Source: Erysipelotrichaceae bacterium (GTDB lineage: Bacteria; Bacillota_I; Bacilli_A; Erysipelotrichales; Erysipelotrichaceae). From it: a stretch of DNA of 35,700 bases. How positions within the stretch are numbered: the stretch's first letter is position 1; the number at the start of each line of letters is the position of its first letter. A program made the translations under genes and the position numbers. Of this stretch, positions 1-8,053 are shown piece after piece. Location: contig JAFWGU010000037.1 in NCBI GenBank assembly GCA_017512285.1, forward strand, positions 1-35,700, written 5' to 3'. A model generated the notes under the pieces. The model saw nothing but the letters and a program-made list of their open reading frames with translations. It was not told the DNA's origin and ran no database searches.

Positions 1-57
1 CTTAAGCAACCATCCGACCGGAGATGTCGCCAAACATTGAGCCGAATGGCTGCTTAA
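1..57. repeat. 16-bp inverted repeat, hairpin-forming
   Basis: Positions 1-16 and 42-57 are inverted copies starting CTTAAGCA. They differ at two places, and both differences become G-U pairs if the minus strand is transcribed, so the RNA would have an unbroken 16-bp stem around a loop of about 25 nt. Inside the loop AUGU and ACAU can form a further short stem. There is no U-tract on either side, so it does not look like a simple terminator. A 26-codon minus-strand frame (82 to 2) runs through it, but nothing supports it as a gene. It could be a mobile-element end, a structured RNA or a regulatory hairpin cut by the window edge. Confidence 0.5.
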
Positions 58-783
58 GTATTTCAATATTTGGCAATATCATTATATCATCAGTCAATTT
101 TATAAGGTATCTTATTACCAACAGAATTGTTTACTGTTAGAATTTTATTCATCCAACCTTTTAGATACTGATAAAACATTTTGCATTTCATTTTATGTTT
201 GTCTACTTTAAAGTATTTGTCAACTTTTTCCAAAAATACTGCACCATTTTCTTTACCTTTTTGTTGAAAGTACATTCACGCTTACTTACAGATTATCTTT
301 TCAAGCGAAGTTACAACTGCAATAAATGCATCGATGGTATCTGCGTACTGACCATACATTCCCATCTGCGCTATCCTTTTTCTTAAAGAGATTGTTACAT
401 CGCTCGTAGATTCTTGCCATTTGTATCAGGCTGACTGACAGTACGGTTGACTTATTCGTACACTGATGCATTGATGAAGGAATGTAATCTAGTAAATTGC
501 TAAGCATAAAACTTATACATCACTTCTTCTTCAACTGTTTGTTTAAGCATCAGATTTAACTACTGCCTGGAACACCCGTACAAAGATTTTTACTAGTCTT
601 CTGATTATCTGTGAAATTTTTTATTAAAAAGTTATTGTAATCAGACATATATAATCTTCACGAAGATATCTTTTCTCCACAAAAGGGAGTTCCAGTTAGA
701 CATTAATTACACGTATATTTTGTCTATGTCTCTGACATATACAGAAACAACAATTGATATTTTCTGCGATTGTCCCTTTATCC
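58..783. other. AT-rich stretch without a convincing gene, possible gene relics
   Basis: This is the region downstream of the polysaccharide operon. Short frames exist on the minus strand, for example 507 to 301 and 275 to 90. The stretch 425 to 282, which contains AQMGMYGQY and DTIDAFIAVV, has protein-like composition but begins right after a stop in the same frame and has no ribosome site. Adjacent frames contain further protein-like pieces broken by stops, which suggests a decayed coding region. I could not assign a family. A perfect 6-bp hairpin (TATGTC/GACATA) lies at 725-739, without a U-tract. Confidence 0.3.
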
Positions 784-1590
784 CTATTTCCTTAAAAACT
801 TTTTATAAACCCAATTCTGTACTTTTACTGGCAGGAAATACATTCCCATCTGGGCGACTGTAACAATCACATAATCTAGAAAACTACTATAACCCATCTT
901 CCAAAACTTCTTAATTGTCGCAATATAACTCTTTGTGTTCTCCCAGCTTTTTCTCCTTATAGCCAATTCTTCACTACTACGAAACCACAACAATGCCTCA
1001 TCGATATTCTCCGCTTTATAGCCTTTAAACAACATTCTTCCAAACAGATCCACATCCTGGTTTCGCTTCAAGTCACTGTAACCGCCTTCGGCAAGTACTG
1101 CGCTCTTTCGGTACATCACGGCAGGATGGTTAAATGCTGATCTTCTTTTAGCATATTCATAAATTGCTTCTGAAGTAGTAGGTACATTTCTCTGACTAAT
1201 TACATTACTCGGATTTCCAACAAACTCATCTATGTGGCTACCTACAATCGCCAGTTCCGGCTTTTCAGCAAAACGCTTTAGTAGTTTCTCACAACGATAT
1301 GGTTTACTAATATCATCCGTATCCATACGGGCAACAAGCTCATTTTTACATGCCTTAAGCCCTTCATTGAGTGCTAAACCGAGACCCAAATTTTTCTCAT
1401 TTAAGACTATATGGAGGTACGGTCTATACTCCTCCACAACAGCATACAACTCTTCTGTGAGAGGACCATCCTCCACAAGCACTATTTCATCTGGCTTAAC
1501 AGTTTGATTGAGCATTGAGTCTAATGCTTCACGCAAATATTCAGGGTGTTCTTTTTTATACAATGACATTAAAACACTATATTTTCCCAT
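784..1590 (-). CDS. Family 2 (GT-A) glycosyltransferase
   Basis: This 268-residue protein is a GT2 glycosyltransferase that should add one sugar from a nucleotide donor to a lipid-linked polysaccharide intermediate at the cytoplasmic membrane face. It begins with SVLMSLYKKE, typical of the first strand of the nucleotide-binding domain, followed by EIVLVEDGP and the metal-binding ARMDTDD motif near residue 93. FNHPAVMYRKS fits the acceptor-side part of AmsE/capsular GT2 enzymes. The C-terminus carries a hydrophobic or amphipathic segment, probably for membrane association. Its ATG overlaps the TAA of the preceding sugar transferase gene (TAATG), so translation is probably coupled. It is the last recognisable gene of the operon. 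Donor and acceptor sugars cannot be read from the sequence. Confidence 0.88.
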   Translation of the reverse strand: MGKYSVLMSLYKKEHPEYLREALDSMLNQTVKPDEIVLVEDGPLTEELYAVVEEYRPYLHIVLNEKNLGLGLALNEGLKACKNELVARMDTDDISKPYRCEKLLKRFAEKPELAIVGSHIDEFVGNPSNVISQRNVPTTSEAIYEYAKRRSAFNHPAVMYRKSAVLAEGGYSDLKRNQDVDLFGRMLFKGYKAENIDEALLWFRSSEELAIRRKSWENTKSYIATIKKFWKMGYSSFLDYVIVTVAQMGMYFLPVKVQNWVYKKFLRK

Positions 1591-2330
1591 TAGGCTTTTT
1601 CCTCAAATTCCTTTATGAGATTGATTGCTTTTATCTGCATAGTTTCATACTCTTCCCTACTCACTTGCTTATTCTTTAACAATTCATCACCATAATCAAT
1701 TGTCACATCAATCTCTTTATTACTTTCAGTTATGTTTTTTCGGAAGAAAACTTTTTTTGCAGTCATTAAGACTATTTTACAATCTTCTACAAAACTAACA
1801 TTATTAATATATCTTAAATCCCAATTCAGCTTATCTTCCCATGTAATTGCATTCCTGCCCATTACTTGAGCCAATCCACTTAATCCCGGTTTTGCAGTAT
1901 GTCTCATTCGCTGTTCATCTGACATAAAAACCATATCTCTTACAAGCTGTGGTCTAGGGCCAATAACACTCATATCACCCTTAATAATATTAAAAGCTTC
2001 TGGTAATTCATCTAAACTTGTAGCTCTAAGCATTTTTCCAAAAGTTGAAAGTCTTTCTTCATCGGGAAGTAATTCTCCGTTCTCATCTCTTTTATCAGTC
2101 ATAGAACGAAATTTATACATATTAAAAATCTTTTCTCTACCAGTTTTAGGATCAATCATTCCTGGTCGTGGTTGTTTAAAAAGTACAGGAGAACCCATTT
2201 TTATTCTGACAACTATTGCAATAATAATGAACAACCATGAAAAAACAACTATTGCAAGAAGCGAGCATATAATGTCTAGCAACCTCTTAATATATTTTTC
2301 GTAAAAACTTTTTTGTCTATATAGTTTCAT
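1590..2330 (-). CDS. Polyprenyl-phosphate sugar-1-phosphate transferase (PglC/EpsL type)
   Basis: This 246-residue protein belongs to the monotopic phosphoglycosyl transferase family (bacterial sugar transferase domain). It starts lipid-linked glycan synthesis by moving a sugar-1-phosphate from UDP-sugar to undecaprenyl phosphate. A single re-entrant hydrophobic segment lies at about residues 17-40, followed by the family motifs YKFRSM, SLDELPE (catalytic Asp-Glu pair) and GDMSVIGPRP. There is a C-terminal extension of about 50 residues rich in Lys and Glu. It lacks the long N-terminal membrane domain of WbaP enzymes, so it is the short PglC/EpsL form. Placement next to a 4,6-dehydratase and an aminotransferase suggests the loaded sugar is a 4-amino-4,6-dideoxy-HexNAc derivative; this is an inference. 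The ribosome site before the ATG is weak. Confidence 0.9.
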   Translation of the reverse strand: MKLYRQKSFYEKYIKRLLDIICSLLAIVVFSWLFIIIAIVVRIKMGSPVLFKQPRPGMIDPKTGREKIFNMYKFRSMTDKRDENGELLPDEERLSTFGKMLRATSLDELPEAFNIIKGDMSVIGPRPQLVRDMVFMSDEQRMRHTAKPGLSGLAQVMGRNAITWEDKLNWDLRYINNVSFVEDCKIVLMTAKKVFFRKNITESNKEIDVTIDYGDELLKNKQVSREEYETMQIKAINLIKEFEEKA

Positions 2331-2388
2331 TCTCTATACAATTTATTCTTATTTCTACCTTCTAAAACAAAACACATTTCCAAATAAA

Positions 2389-3687
2389 CTACTTAAAGCA
2401 CCTGTGAATAATATCAATGATTATATCTTGCTCATCTAGTGTCATTTTATTATCAGAAGGTAAACATAATCCTCTTCTGAAAATATCAGCACCTACATCA
2501 ATGCCAGAACCAGCAATGTATGCATTCGTTCTGCCACGGCCATTACCTTCAACAGTAATAAATGCATTTGTTCTGTATATTGGCTGCATATGCATTGGTT
2601 TCCAGATTGGACGTCCTTCAGCATTAAATGAAGCTATAGCGTCTAAAATTTCCTGTGGACTACTCTTGCCAGATTCAGACTTCCATAAGTAGTCCTGTTC
2701 GCCACGTACCATTGGAGCCATAGCGTCTTCATTAATCAATAAGCATGATAGCCAGAAATTTGGATTGCTTACATTTTCATTCCATGGATTCATGGTAACA
2801 GGAAGATCTTTTAAACCTTCTTTGTATCTATTATAGATTGCTCTTTTCTGCGCAATATGTTCATCTAAATATGGAATCTGCCCACGAATAATACCAGCAA
2901 TGATATTACTCATACGGTAGTTATAACCTATTTCTTCATGCTGGTACCAAGGAGCAGCTTCACGGCTCTGAGTACTCCATTTACGTACCTTATCCGCATC
3001 TTCCTTTGAATTTGTCAGAAACAGTCCACCAGCAGAACCAGTAATGATTTTATTACCATTAAAACTTATAATTCCATAATCGCCTAAAAGACCTGTTTGT
3101 GTTCCTTTGTATGTAGCCCCTAATGATTCTGCAGCATCCTCAACAATTAGCGCACCATGAGCATCTGCTATTCTTCTGATTTCATCCATCTTACCAGGGG
3201 TACCATAAAGATGTGCAACCACAATAAGCTTAACATCCGGGTACAGTTCGAATGCTTTCTCCAATGCTACAGGATCCATATTCCATGTATCGGATTCAGT
3301 ATCAATAAAGACTGCTTCACCGTCTTCATATGCAACAGGATTGATACTTGCATCGAATGTCATGTCGCTGCAAAAAACACGATGGCCTGCCAGAGTTCCA
3401 GCATTTGGCTTTGCCTGACCATACAATCTTTCACCAGCAAGTTTTGTTGCCATATGTAAAGCTGCAGTACCGCAGGATAAACCTACTGCATATTTACAGC
3501 CAATGTATTCAGCCATTTGTTTTTCTACTTCATTTATATTTACACCAACAGTAGAAACCCAGTTTGTCTTTATTGCGTCATCCACCCAATACTGTTCTTC
3601 CCCATGCATAGTAGGACTTGACAGCCATATTTTCTGCGAAAATCTGCGAATGCCGTCAAAACGTGAATCATTTAAAAAATCATGCAT
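2389..3687 (-). CDS. DegT/DnrJ/EryC1 aminotransferase (EpsN/PglE type)
   Basis: This is a PLP-dependent sugar aminotransferase of about 432 residues. It should convert a UDP-4-keto-6-deoxy-HexNAc into its 4-amino form. Recognisable elements are the N-terminal substrate region with GLSCGTAALHMA, the PLP-ring aspartate in IVEDAAESLGA (about residue 184) and the Schiff-base lysine in FNGNKIITGSAGG (about residue 213). The C-terminal IWKPMHMQP motif is typical of EpsN/PglE proteins. I chose the ATG at 3687 because a GAGG site lies nine bases before it; the GTG at 3702 has no site. It follows the dehydratase gene by about 35 bases, fitting consecutive steps of one pathway. The acetyltransferase that usually completes bacillosamine synthesis (PglD/EpsM) is not in the window. 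Confidence 0.9.
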   Translation of the reverse strand: MHDFLNDSRFDGIRRFSQKIWLSSPTMHGEEQYWVDDAIKTNWVSTVGVNINEVEKQMAEYIGCKYAVGLSCGTAALHMATKLAGERLYGQAKPNAGTLAGHRVFCSDMTFDASINPVAYEDGEAVFIDTESDTWNMDPVALEKAFELYPDVKLIVVAHLYGTPGKMDEIRRIADAHGALIVEDAAESLGATYKGTQTGLLGDYGIISFNGNKIITGSAGGLFLTNSKEDADKVRKWSTQSREAAPWYQHEEIGYNYRMSNIIAGIIRGQIPYLDEHIAQKRAIYNRYKEGLKDLPVTMNPWNENVSNPNFWLSCLLINEDAMAPMVRGEQDYLWKSESGKSSPQEILDAIASFNAEGRPIWKPMHMQPIYRTNAFITVEGNGRGRTNAYIAGSGIDVGADIFRRGLCLPSDNKMTLDEQDIIIDIIHRCFK

Positions 3688-3721
3688 TACTAATTGCCTC
3701 ACTTACTATCATTTTCCAGTC

Positions 3722-5758
3722 TTATTGATCATCATAAACTGATTCATTCTTTAAACCGCTGATATTCACTTCACGTGTATATCCTTCATCTATCTTTACA
3801 TTTCCCAGATTGCTTCTCGATACAGGGTGATATGTCGGAACTATCTTGCTAACCATTTTCTTCACCTCTTTTGATTTGTTCAATGAAGCTATGGTCATTA
3901 ACTCTGGTAATTCTCTCAAAAACTCATCTGTATCAAATGCGATCGGCTTTCCAATGTAAATCATCTTGTTGTCTGTCTTAGTAAGACCCTCTTCACTCAT
4001 CAGTTTTTCTTCATAGAGTTTTTCACCAGGTCTTAAGCCTGTATACTCTATCTTGATATCAACATCAGGCTTTAGGCCAGATAGTTTAATCAGGTTTCTT
4101 GCCAATGTATCAATCTTAACCGGTGATCCCATGTCTAGTACAAAGATTTCTCCACCTTTAGCATACGTTCCAGCCAGAAGCACCAACGAAACGGCTTCAG
4201 GTATTGTCATGAAATATCTGATTATATCAGGGTGAGTTACTGTTACAGGTCCTCCTTTTTCAATCTGTTTCTTAAAGATTGGAATTACAGAACCGTTTGA
4301 TCCTAATACATTACCAAACCTAACTGCAACAAATTCTGTTTTTGTATTTAACAGTTTTTCTCTCTCAACCTTTTCTTCACCTTCATGAGTGAATAACTCA
4401 GGTATCTCATATGCCTTGCCTTCTTTGATTTTCTTATCGAATGACTGGATAATCATTTCACACAAGCGCTTTGAAGCGCCCATGATATTTGTCGGATTAA
4501 CAGCTTTATCAGTAGATATCAAAACAAATCTTTCACAGCCATTTACCATTGCGGCATATGCTGTCTTATATGTGCCTAAACTGTTATTTTTTATTGCTTC
4601 ACAAGGTGCGTCTTCCATTAATGGAACGTGTTTATGTGCCGCAGCATGATAAACGATTTGAGGCTGATACTTTTCAAATACCTGGAACATTTTTCTGGAA
4701 TCTCTTACAGAACAGATTCTGACAACTAGGTCCAGATCAGGATATTTCTCCTTCAATTCAAGTTGTATATCGTATGCATTATTCTCATAGACATCAACAA
4801 TAATCAGTTGTGACGGATTATGAGCGGCTATCTGGCGGCATAATTCTGAACCAATACTGCCACCACCACCTGTAACAAGTACTCTTTTACCATTAATTAA
4901 GGAGAACACTTCAGCCAGGTTTACGCTAACTGGTTCTCTGCCTAATAAATCCTCTACAGATACTTCTTTTAAAGAACTGACTGTAACATCACCAATTGCC
5001 AGCTGATAAATACCAGGCAACGTCTTTATTTCACAGCCAGTTTCCTTACATATGTCAACTATTTCCTTTTTATCATGTGCTGTTGCACTTGGAATGGCAA
5101 TGTAAATTTTATCAACGTTATATTTACGTGCATTCTCCAAAATATCATCTCTGCCACCAACAATCTTAATACCGTCTATGATCCTGCCCCATTTATTAGG
5201 GTTATCATCAATAATGCATACTACCTTTTCATGAACTTTCTGTGCCTGCTGAATATCGCGTAATATGATCTGACCGGCATTACCTGCTCCAATTAGCATT
5301 ATTCTCTTTACATTCCCGGTCCCAGCTCCATAAGTCTTTGACCTGACCAGAAGGACAAATCTGTAAGAAAAGCGGATGGCGATAATTGCCATGAACTGTA
5401 ACATCGCACCCAAAACATAATAGGAAATTGGCATTCTATGGAAGAAAACTAACGTTACAAGCACATGAAAAACAGTAGTAATGATTGAACTAACTGTTAC
5501 TCTAACAAGTTCATTATAACTTGCAAAGCGCCACAAACTGTTGTACAGTTTGAGTCCCCATATCACCAATAAACAGAATACGCTGTAAATTGGTATCATA
5601 GATTTCCAAACGTTTAGATACTGATTTGGTATCATTGAGAATCTAAAATCAAATCTCAGCAACAAGGCACCAAAATAGGCCATATTTACTGCAATCAGAT
5701 CATAAACTACCAATAATAACGCTATAATATTCCAATGTTTAATTCTTTTATTACTCAT
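3722..5758 (-). CDS. Membrane UDP-HexNAc 4,6-dehydratase (CapD/WbpM/PglF/EpsC family)
   Basis: This protein of about 678 residues is a long-form nucleotide-sugar 4,6-dehydratase. Four hydrophobic segments occupy roughly residues 10-130. A first Rossmann-like domain follows, with GAGNAGQIILRDI near residue 155, then the catalytic domain with VTGGGGSIGSELCRQI near residue 295. In the catalytic STDKAVNPTNIMGASK motif, Met replaces the Tyr of the usual YxxxK, which is characteristic of this long family. LRPGEKLYEE is also present. The reaction is UDP-GlcNAc to UDP-2-acetamido-4-keto-2,4,6-trideoxyhexose. ATG at 5758 is taken as the start; an in-frame TTG at 5767 with AAGG four bases upstream is an alternative. 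It is the first gene after the terminator-like hairpin at 5785-5836, so its expression may depend on LoaP. Confidence 0.9.
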   Translation of the reverse strand: MSNKRIKHWNIIALLLVVYDLIAVNMAYFGALLLRFDFRFSMIPNQYLNVWKSMIPIYSVFCLLVIWGLKLYNSLWRFASYNELVRVTVSSIITTVFHVLVTLVFFHRMPISYYVLGAMLQFMAIIAIRFSYRFVLLVRSKTYGAGTGNVKRIMLIGAGNAGQIILRDIQQAQKVHEKVVCIIDDNPNKWGRIIDGIKIVGGRDDILENARKYNVDKIYIAIPSATAHDKKEIVDICKETGCEIKTLPGIYQLAIGDVTVSSLKEVSVEDLLGREPVSVNLAEVFSLINGKRVLVTGGGGSIGSELCRQIAAHNPSQLIIVDVYENNAYDIQLELKEKYPDLDLVVRICSVRDSRKMFQVFEKYQPQIVYHAAAHKHVPLMEDAPCEAIKNNSLGTYKTAYAAMVNGCERFVLISTDKAVNPTNIMGASKRLCEMIIQSFDKKIKEGKAYEIPELFTHEGEEKVEREKLLNTKTEFVAVRFGNVLGSNGSVIPIFKKQIEKGGPVTVTHPDIIRYFMTIPEAVSLVLLAGTYAKGGEIFVLDMGSPVKIDTLARNLIKLSGLKPDVDIKIEYTGLRPGEKLYEEKLMSEEGLTKTDNKMIYIGKPIAFDTDEFLRELPELMTIASLNKSKEVKKMVSKIVPTYHPVSRSNLGNVKIDEGYTREVNISGLKNESVYDDQ

Positions 5759-5784
5759 GTTTTTCAAACTACCTTAACAATTCC

Positions 5785-5836
5785 AAAAAAGTCATAAACT
5801 CCCCATCCACTACCCACTAGTGGACTTCTGTTTATG
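5785..5836 (-). terminator. Intrinsic terminator between loaP-like gene and biosynthetic genes
   Basis: Read on the minus strand, CATAAAC (5836-5830) pairs with GTTTATG (5799-5793). TCCACTA (5824-5818) pairs with TAGTGGA (5812-5806) around the loop GTGGG. A short asymmetric internal loop separates the two stems. The structure is followed within three bases by six U residues (5790-5785). This is a complete Rho-independent terminator inside the operon, 27 bases before the dehydratase start codon and about 50 bases after the LoaP stop codon. Confidence 0.75.
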
Positions 5837-5852
5837 AAAATTAACCTTACTC

Positions 5853-5878
5853 AGGGAACGCCTCATACGATTACCCCT
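5853..5878 (-). promoter_or_regulatory. Bulged hairpin upstream of the terminator, candidate antiterminator target
   Basis: On the minus strand AGGG (5878-5875) can pair with CCCU (5856-5853). Inside it AA/UU and CG/CG pairs interrupted by small bulges enclose a seven-base loop UAUGAGG. LoaP proteins are known to act through a leader RNA hairpin; I do not remember a consensus well enough to match it, so this is only a positional candidate. Pairing is modest and could be fortuitous. Confidence 0.2.
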
Positions 5879-5885
5879 TTATCGA

Positions 5886-6413
5886 TTAATATTTTGCGAC
5901 TATTTCCAGGGGAACTACAATTTCTCTTAATTCCCCTAAAAAATCAATACTCAGGCGAGCAATTCTCTTATGCCTGTTAATATAAGTAATATTACTTTCC
6001 AACCCAAATAATGGGCCTTCCACAATTCTTACCCTATCTCCCTCTATGAAGCCAACAGAAGACTCGACAACATCATTATCACGATCTCCGGTCATCTTGC
6101 AAATCATAGTTTTTTCAGTTTCTGATAAAGCCGGTATTCCAGTGTTGTCGTATTTTAGATTTTTATAAATCTTACCGTTCTGATATCGTATGTTATTCAA
6201 TTTGATATCAAAATCTATATAATTCAAATCACTTATTACAAATATGTATCCAGGAAACAATTTTTTGTATTTTTTTTGAACCTGCCCTTTGGACTTCCAA
6301 TAATATTCTCTTGATAATATCTTGACATCCAAATCATAGGATTTAAGCAATTCCTTTGCTTCTTCCTCTTCACCGGACTTGACTCTGACAACATACCATT
6401 CAGAAATAAGCAT
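5886..6413 (-). CDS. loaP: LoaP-type NusG paralogue (transcription antiterminator)
   Basis: This 175-residue protein is a specialised NusG-family factor that binds RNA polymerase and lets it read through terminators in its own operon. The N-terminal NGN domain begins EWYVVRVKSGEE and contains KKLFPGYIFV, the typical RNA-polymerase-binding part. A KOW domain follows, GDRVRIVEGPLFGLES near residue 125. It sits in a polysaccharide operon between the tyrosine-kinase gene and the biosynthetic genes, as LoaP and UpxY paralogues do, and a strong intrinsic terminator lies directly after it. Housekeeping NusG is normally next to secE and rplK, not here. The start is uncertain: ATG at 6413 has its GAGG only two bases upstream, and GTG at 6416 is even closer. 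Confidence 0.85.
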   Translation of the reverse strand: MLISEWYVVRVKSGEEEEAKELLKSYDLDVKILSREYYWKSKGQVQKKYKKLFPGYIFVISDLNYIDFDIKLNNIRYQNGKIYKNLKYDNTGIPALSETEKTMICKMTGDRDNDVVESSVGFIEGDRVRIVEGPLFGLESNITYINRHKRIARLSIDFLGELREIVVPLEIVAKY

Positions 6414-6431
6414 CACCTCTTACTTTGGCTG

Positions 6432-7163
6432 CTACGCTTCTTCTTTTTCGCTGTTGTTTCCATAGTCACCATAGTAAGAACCGTATTTTCCATATTTACC
6501 ATACTTACCATAGTAATGGCCGTAATAACCACTCTTTGAAATGTCGACCTTATTAAGAACAACGCCGAGAATCGGGCATTTTGCCTTCTCCAGCTGTTCC
6601 TGTATGCTTCTGACAAATCTGTAGCTGTCATAGCCACTTTCAATAACCAGCATGACACCATCACACTGCTGCGAAATGACAGCTGCATCAATAACCATTC
6701 CTAACGGTGGGCAGTCAATAAGCACATAATCATAAGCCTTTTTCAAAGCAGTGATCATGTTGGCAAAATGAGAACTGCCTAACAGTTCTACAGGGTTTGG
6801 AGGTGTTGGACCAGCATAGATCATGTGGAAATTGTTAACATTTGTAACATTAACAATGTCATTAAGCACTGCCTGTCTTGACAGGAAATGAGTCAGGCCT
6901 AATACTTCCTCGCCAACTTTTGTCCTTCCCAAAAGAACAGACTTTCTTAAGTCACAGTCAACCATGACAACCTTTTCTCCGGCCTCTGCCAAGGCAATGC
7001 CCAGGTTCATGATAACAGTACTCTTACCTTCATTTTCCATGCAGCTGGTAACCGCAATTACTTTTTTATCAGTGCCGCTGAATTTCAGGTTCGTACGCAA
7101 TGTCTTATATGCTTCAGCAGTACTGTAGTCAAGCTCGGGGACCTTAATCTCTATGTTTCTCAT
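6432..7163 (-). CDS. CpsD/EpsB-type tyrosine kinase (BY-kinase) of the polysaccharide operon
   Basis: This 243-residue bacterial tyrosine kinase autophosphorylates with help from its membrane partner and regulates chain length and export. It shows the Walker A variant CMENEGKST (about residue 42), Walker A' VVMVDCDLRKS and Walker B VLIDCPPLGM. The C-terminus (about residues 210-235) is a tyrosine cluster with about ten Tyr in Tyr-Gly-Lys repeats, the expected autophosphorylation tail. It is the separate kinase form, not fused to Wzz. Its ATG overlaps the stop of the CpsC-like gene (ATGA), so the two halves are translationally coupled. The CpsB-like phosphatase that would reverse the modification is encoded two genes upstream. 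Confidence 0.93.
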   Translation of the reverse strand: MRNIEIKVPELDYSTAEAYKTLRTNLKFSGTDKKVIAVTSCMENEGKSTVIMNLGIALAEAGEKVVMVDCDLRKSVLLGRTKVGEEVLGLTHFLSRQAVLNDIVNVTNVNNFHMIYAGPTPPNPVELLGSSHFANMITALKKAYDYVLIDCPPLGMVIDAAVISQQCDGVMLVIESGYDSYRFVRSIQEQLEKAKCPILGVVLNKVDISKSGYYGHYYGKYGKYGKYGSYYGDYGNNSEKEEA

Positions 7164-7927
7164 GCCTGCTTCCTCGCTTTCGCTTTTTTGGCACTTTTCT
7201 TTCTCTTGGCTTTACCTGTAGTAGTATCCAAAGCCTTTGAAAGAGGAATTGTTCCTAATGTAGATAATCCAAGATACTTTTCAACATCTTCACTTGTCTT
7301 AATGGTATCATTGGTAAAATGCAGAATAAGAATAATACCGGCACTTAATACCACTCCCAATAAACCGGCAATGGCACAGTTCTTAGTTAATGAAGGGCTT
7401 GCCTTGACAGTCGGTAAGTTAGCCGAGTCAACAACGTTAACAGCTTCAGAGTTTGTAACCATCTGAATCTGATTGGCAGCGCTGATTCTTACCGCATTGG
7501 CAACCTTCATGGCAACTTCCGGTTCTTCATCTAAAACACTTATTGATATGATACGAGTATTGCTCTGAGTACTAACAGTGATCTTACCAAGTAATTGCTC
7601 CGGTGTAATGTCCAGACCTAGATTGGCAATGACGTTTTCAGCAACCGTTCTGCTTTTAATCAGCTGAGCATAGTCCTGGGTCAGCTGTGTAGAAGCACTT
7701 AAGTCACTGGTAGTAAGTGTACTGTCATTCTGTCTGGCAAGTACGTAAATACTAGTGGTAGATCTGTACTGAGGTGTGATCAGGAATTTAGTAACAATTC
7801 CCGTTATGCCGACAAGTACTACTGCCGTCAGGGCTATGATCCATGCCTTTTCCCACAGAACAGCAATCAACTCACCTAAGTCAATCTCTATTTCGTCTTC
7901 ATATTTCTGCCTGCTAGTTGTATCCAT
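7160..7927 (-). CDS. CpsC/Wzz-type polysaccharide co-polymerase and kinase activator
   Basis: This 255-residue membrane protein controls chain length and activates the tyrosine kinase. Residues about 31-53 form the first membrane segment and about 184-205 the second, with an extracellular loop between (STSIYVLARQN, ASPSLTKNC before the second helix), the usual Wzz/CpsC topology. After the second helix a cytoplasmic tail of about 45 residues ends in a run of Lys, Arg and Ala. It should contact the CpsD-like kinase encoded immediately downstream with a four-base overlap. The ATG at 7927 has AAGGAG five bases upstream. A promoter-like sequence precedes it, so this gene and those after it may also be transcribed independently of the two genes upstream. 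Confidence 0.92.
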   Translation of the reverse strand: MDTTSRQKYEDEIEIDLGELIAVLWEKAWIIALTAVVLVGITGIVTKFLITPQYRSTTSIYVLARQNDSTLTTSDLSASTQLTQDYAQLIKSRTVAENVIANLGLDITPEQLLGKITVSTQSNTRIISISVLDEEPEVAMKVANAVRISAANQIQMVTNSEAVNVVDSANLPTVKASPSLTKNCAIAGLLGVVLSAGIILILHFTNDTIKTSEDVEKYLGLSTLGTIPLSKALDTTTGKAKRKKSAKKAKARKQA

Positions 7928-7955
7928 ATAGTCTCCTTACCTAAAAGACTTCCGT

Positions 7956-7985
7956 ATTATAACACAATACATAAGTCTCGCCCAA
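7956..7985 (-). promoter_or_regulatory. Candidate promoter before the cpsC-like gene
   Basis: On the minus strand a -35 TTGGGC (7985-7980) is separated by 18 bases from a perfect -10 TATAAT (7961-7956), preceded by TG one base upstream (extended -10). The leader to the ATG at 7927 is short. The same -35 and spacing are found at 9686-9715 before the first gene of the operon. Confidence 0.6.
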
Positions 7986-8016
7986 TTAATATACTCAGAT
8001 ATAAGAATTTACTTCG

Positions 8017-8040
8017 AAAAGGCACCAAACTGTCCCTTTT
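8017..8040 (-). terminator. Weak terminator-like hairpin after the phosphatase gene
   Basis: AAAAGG and CCTTTT pair over six bases around a 12-base loop, and the 3' arm itself gives a run of four U. It sits between the phosphatase stop codon and the next promoter. Short and AT-rich, so it is probably at most a partial terminator. Confidence 0.3.
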
Positions 8041-8053
8041 ATAGAGCAATTTT

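Noticed and set aside
90-275. 61-codon minus-strand frame (MYFQQKGKEN...)
   Set aside because: No ribosome site, low-complexity Lys/Tyr/Asn composition as expected of AT-rich DNA, and no family resemblance.
6465-6535. Short tandem DNA repeats (CCATACTTA-like units)
   Set aside because: They are explained by repeated Tyr-Gly-Lys codons of the kinase tail, not by an independent DNA repeat or CRISPR.
6413-6691. 92-codon minus-strand frame overlapping the tyrosine kinase 3' end
   Set aside because: It is in another frame of the kinase gene, and its Met/Val/Thr repeats come from the Tyr-Gly-Lys codons of the tyrosine cluster.
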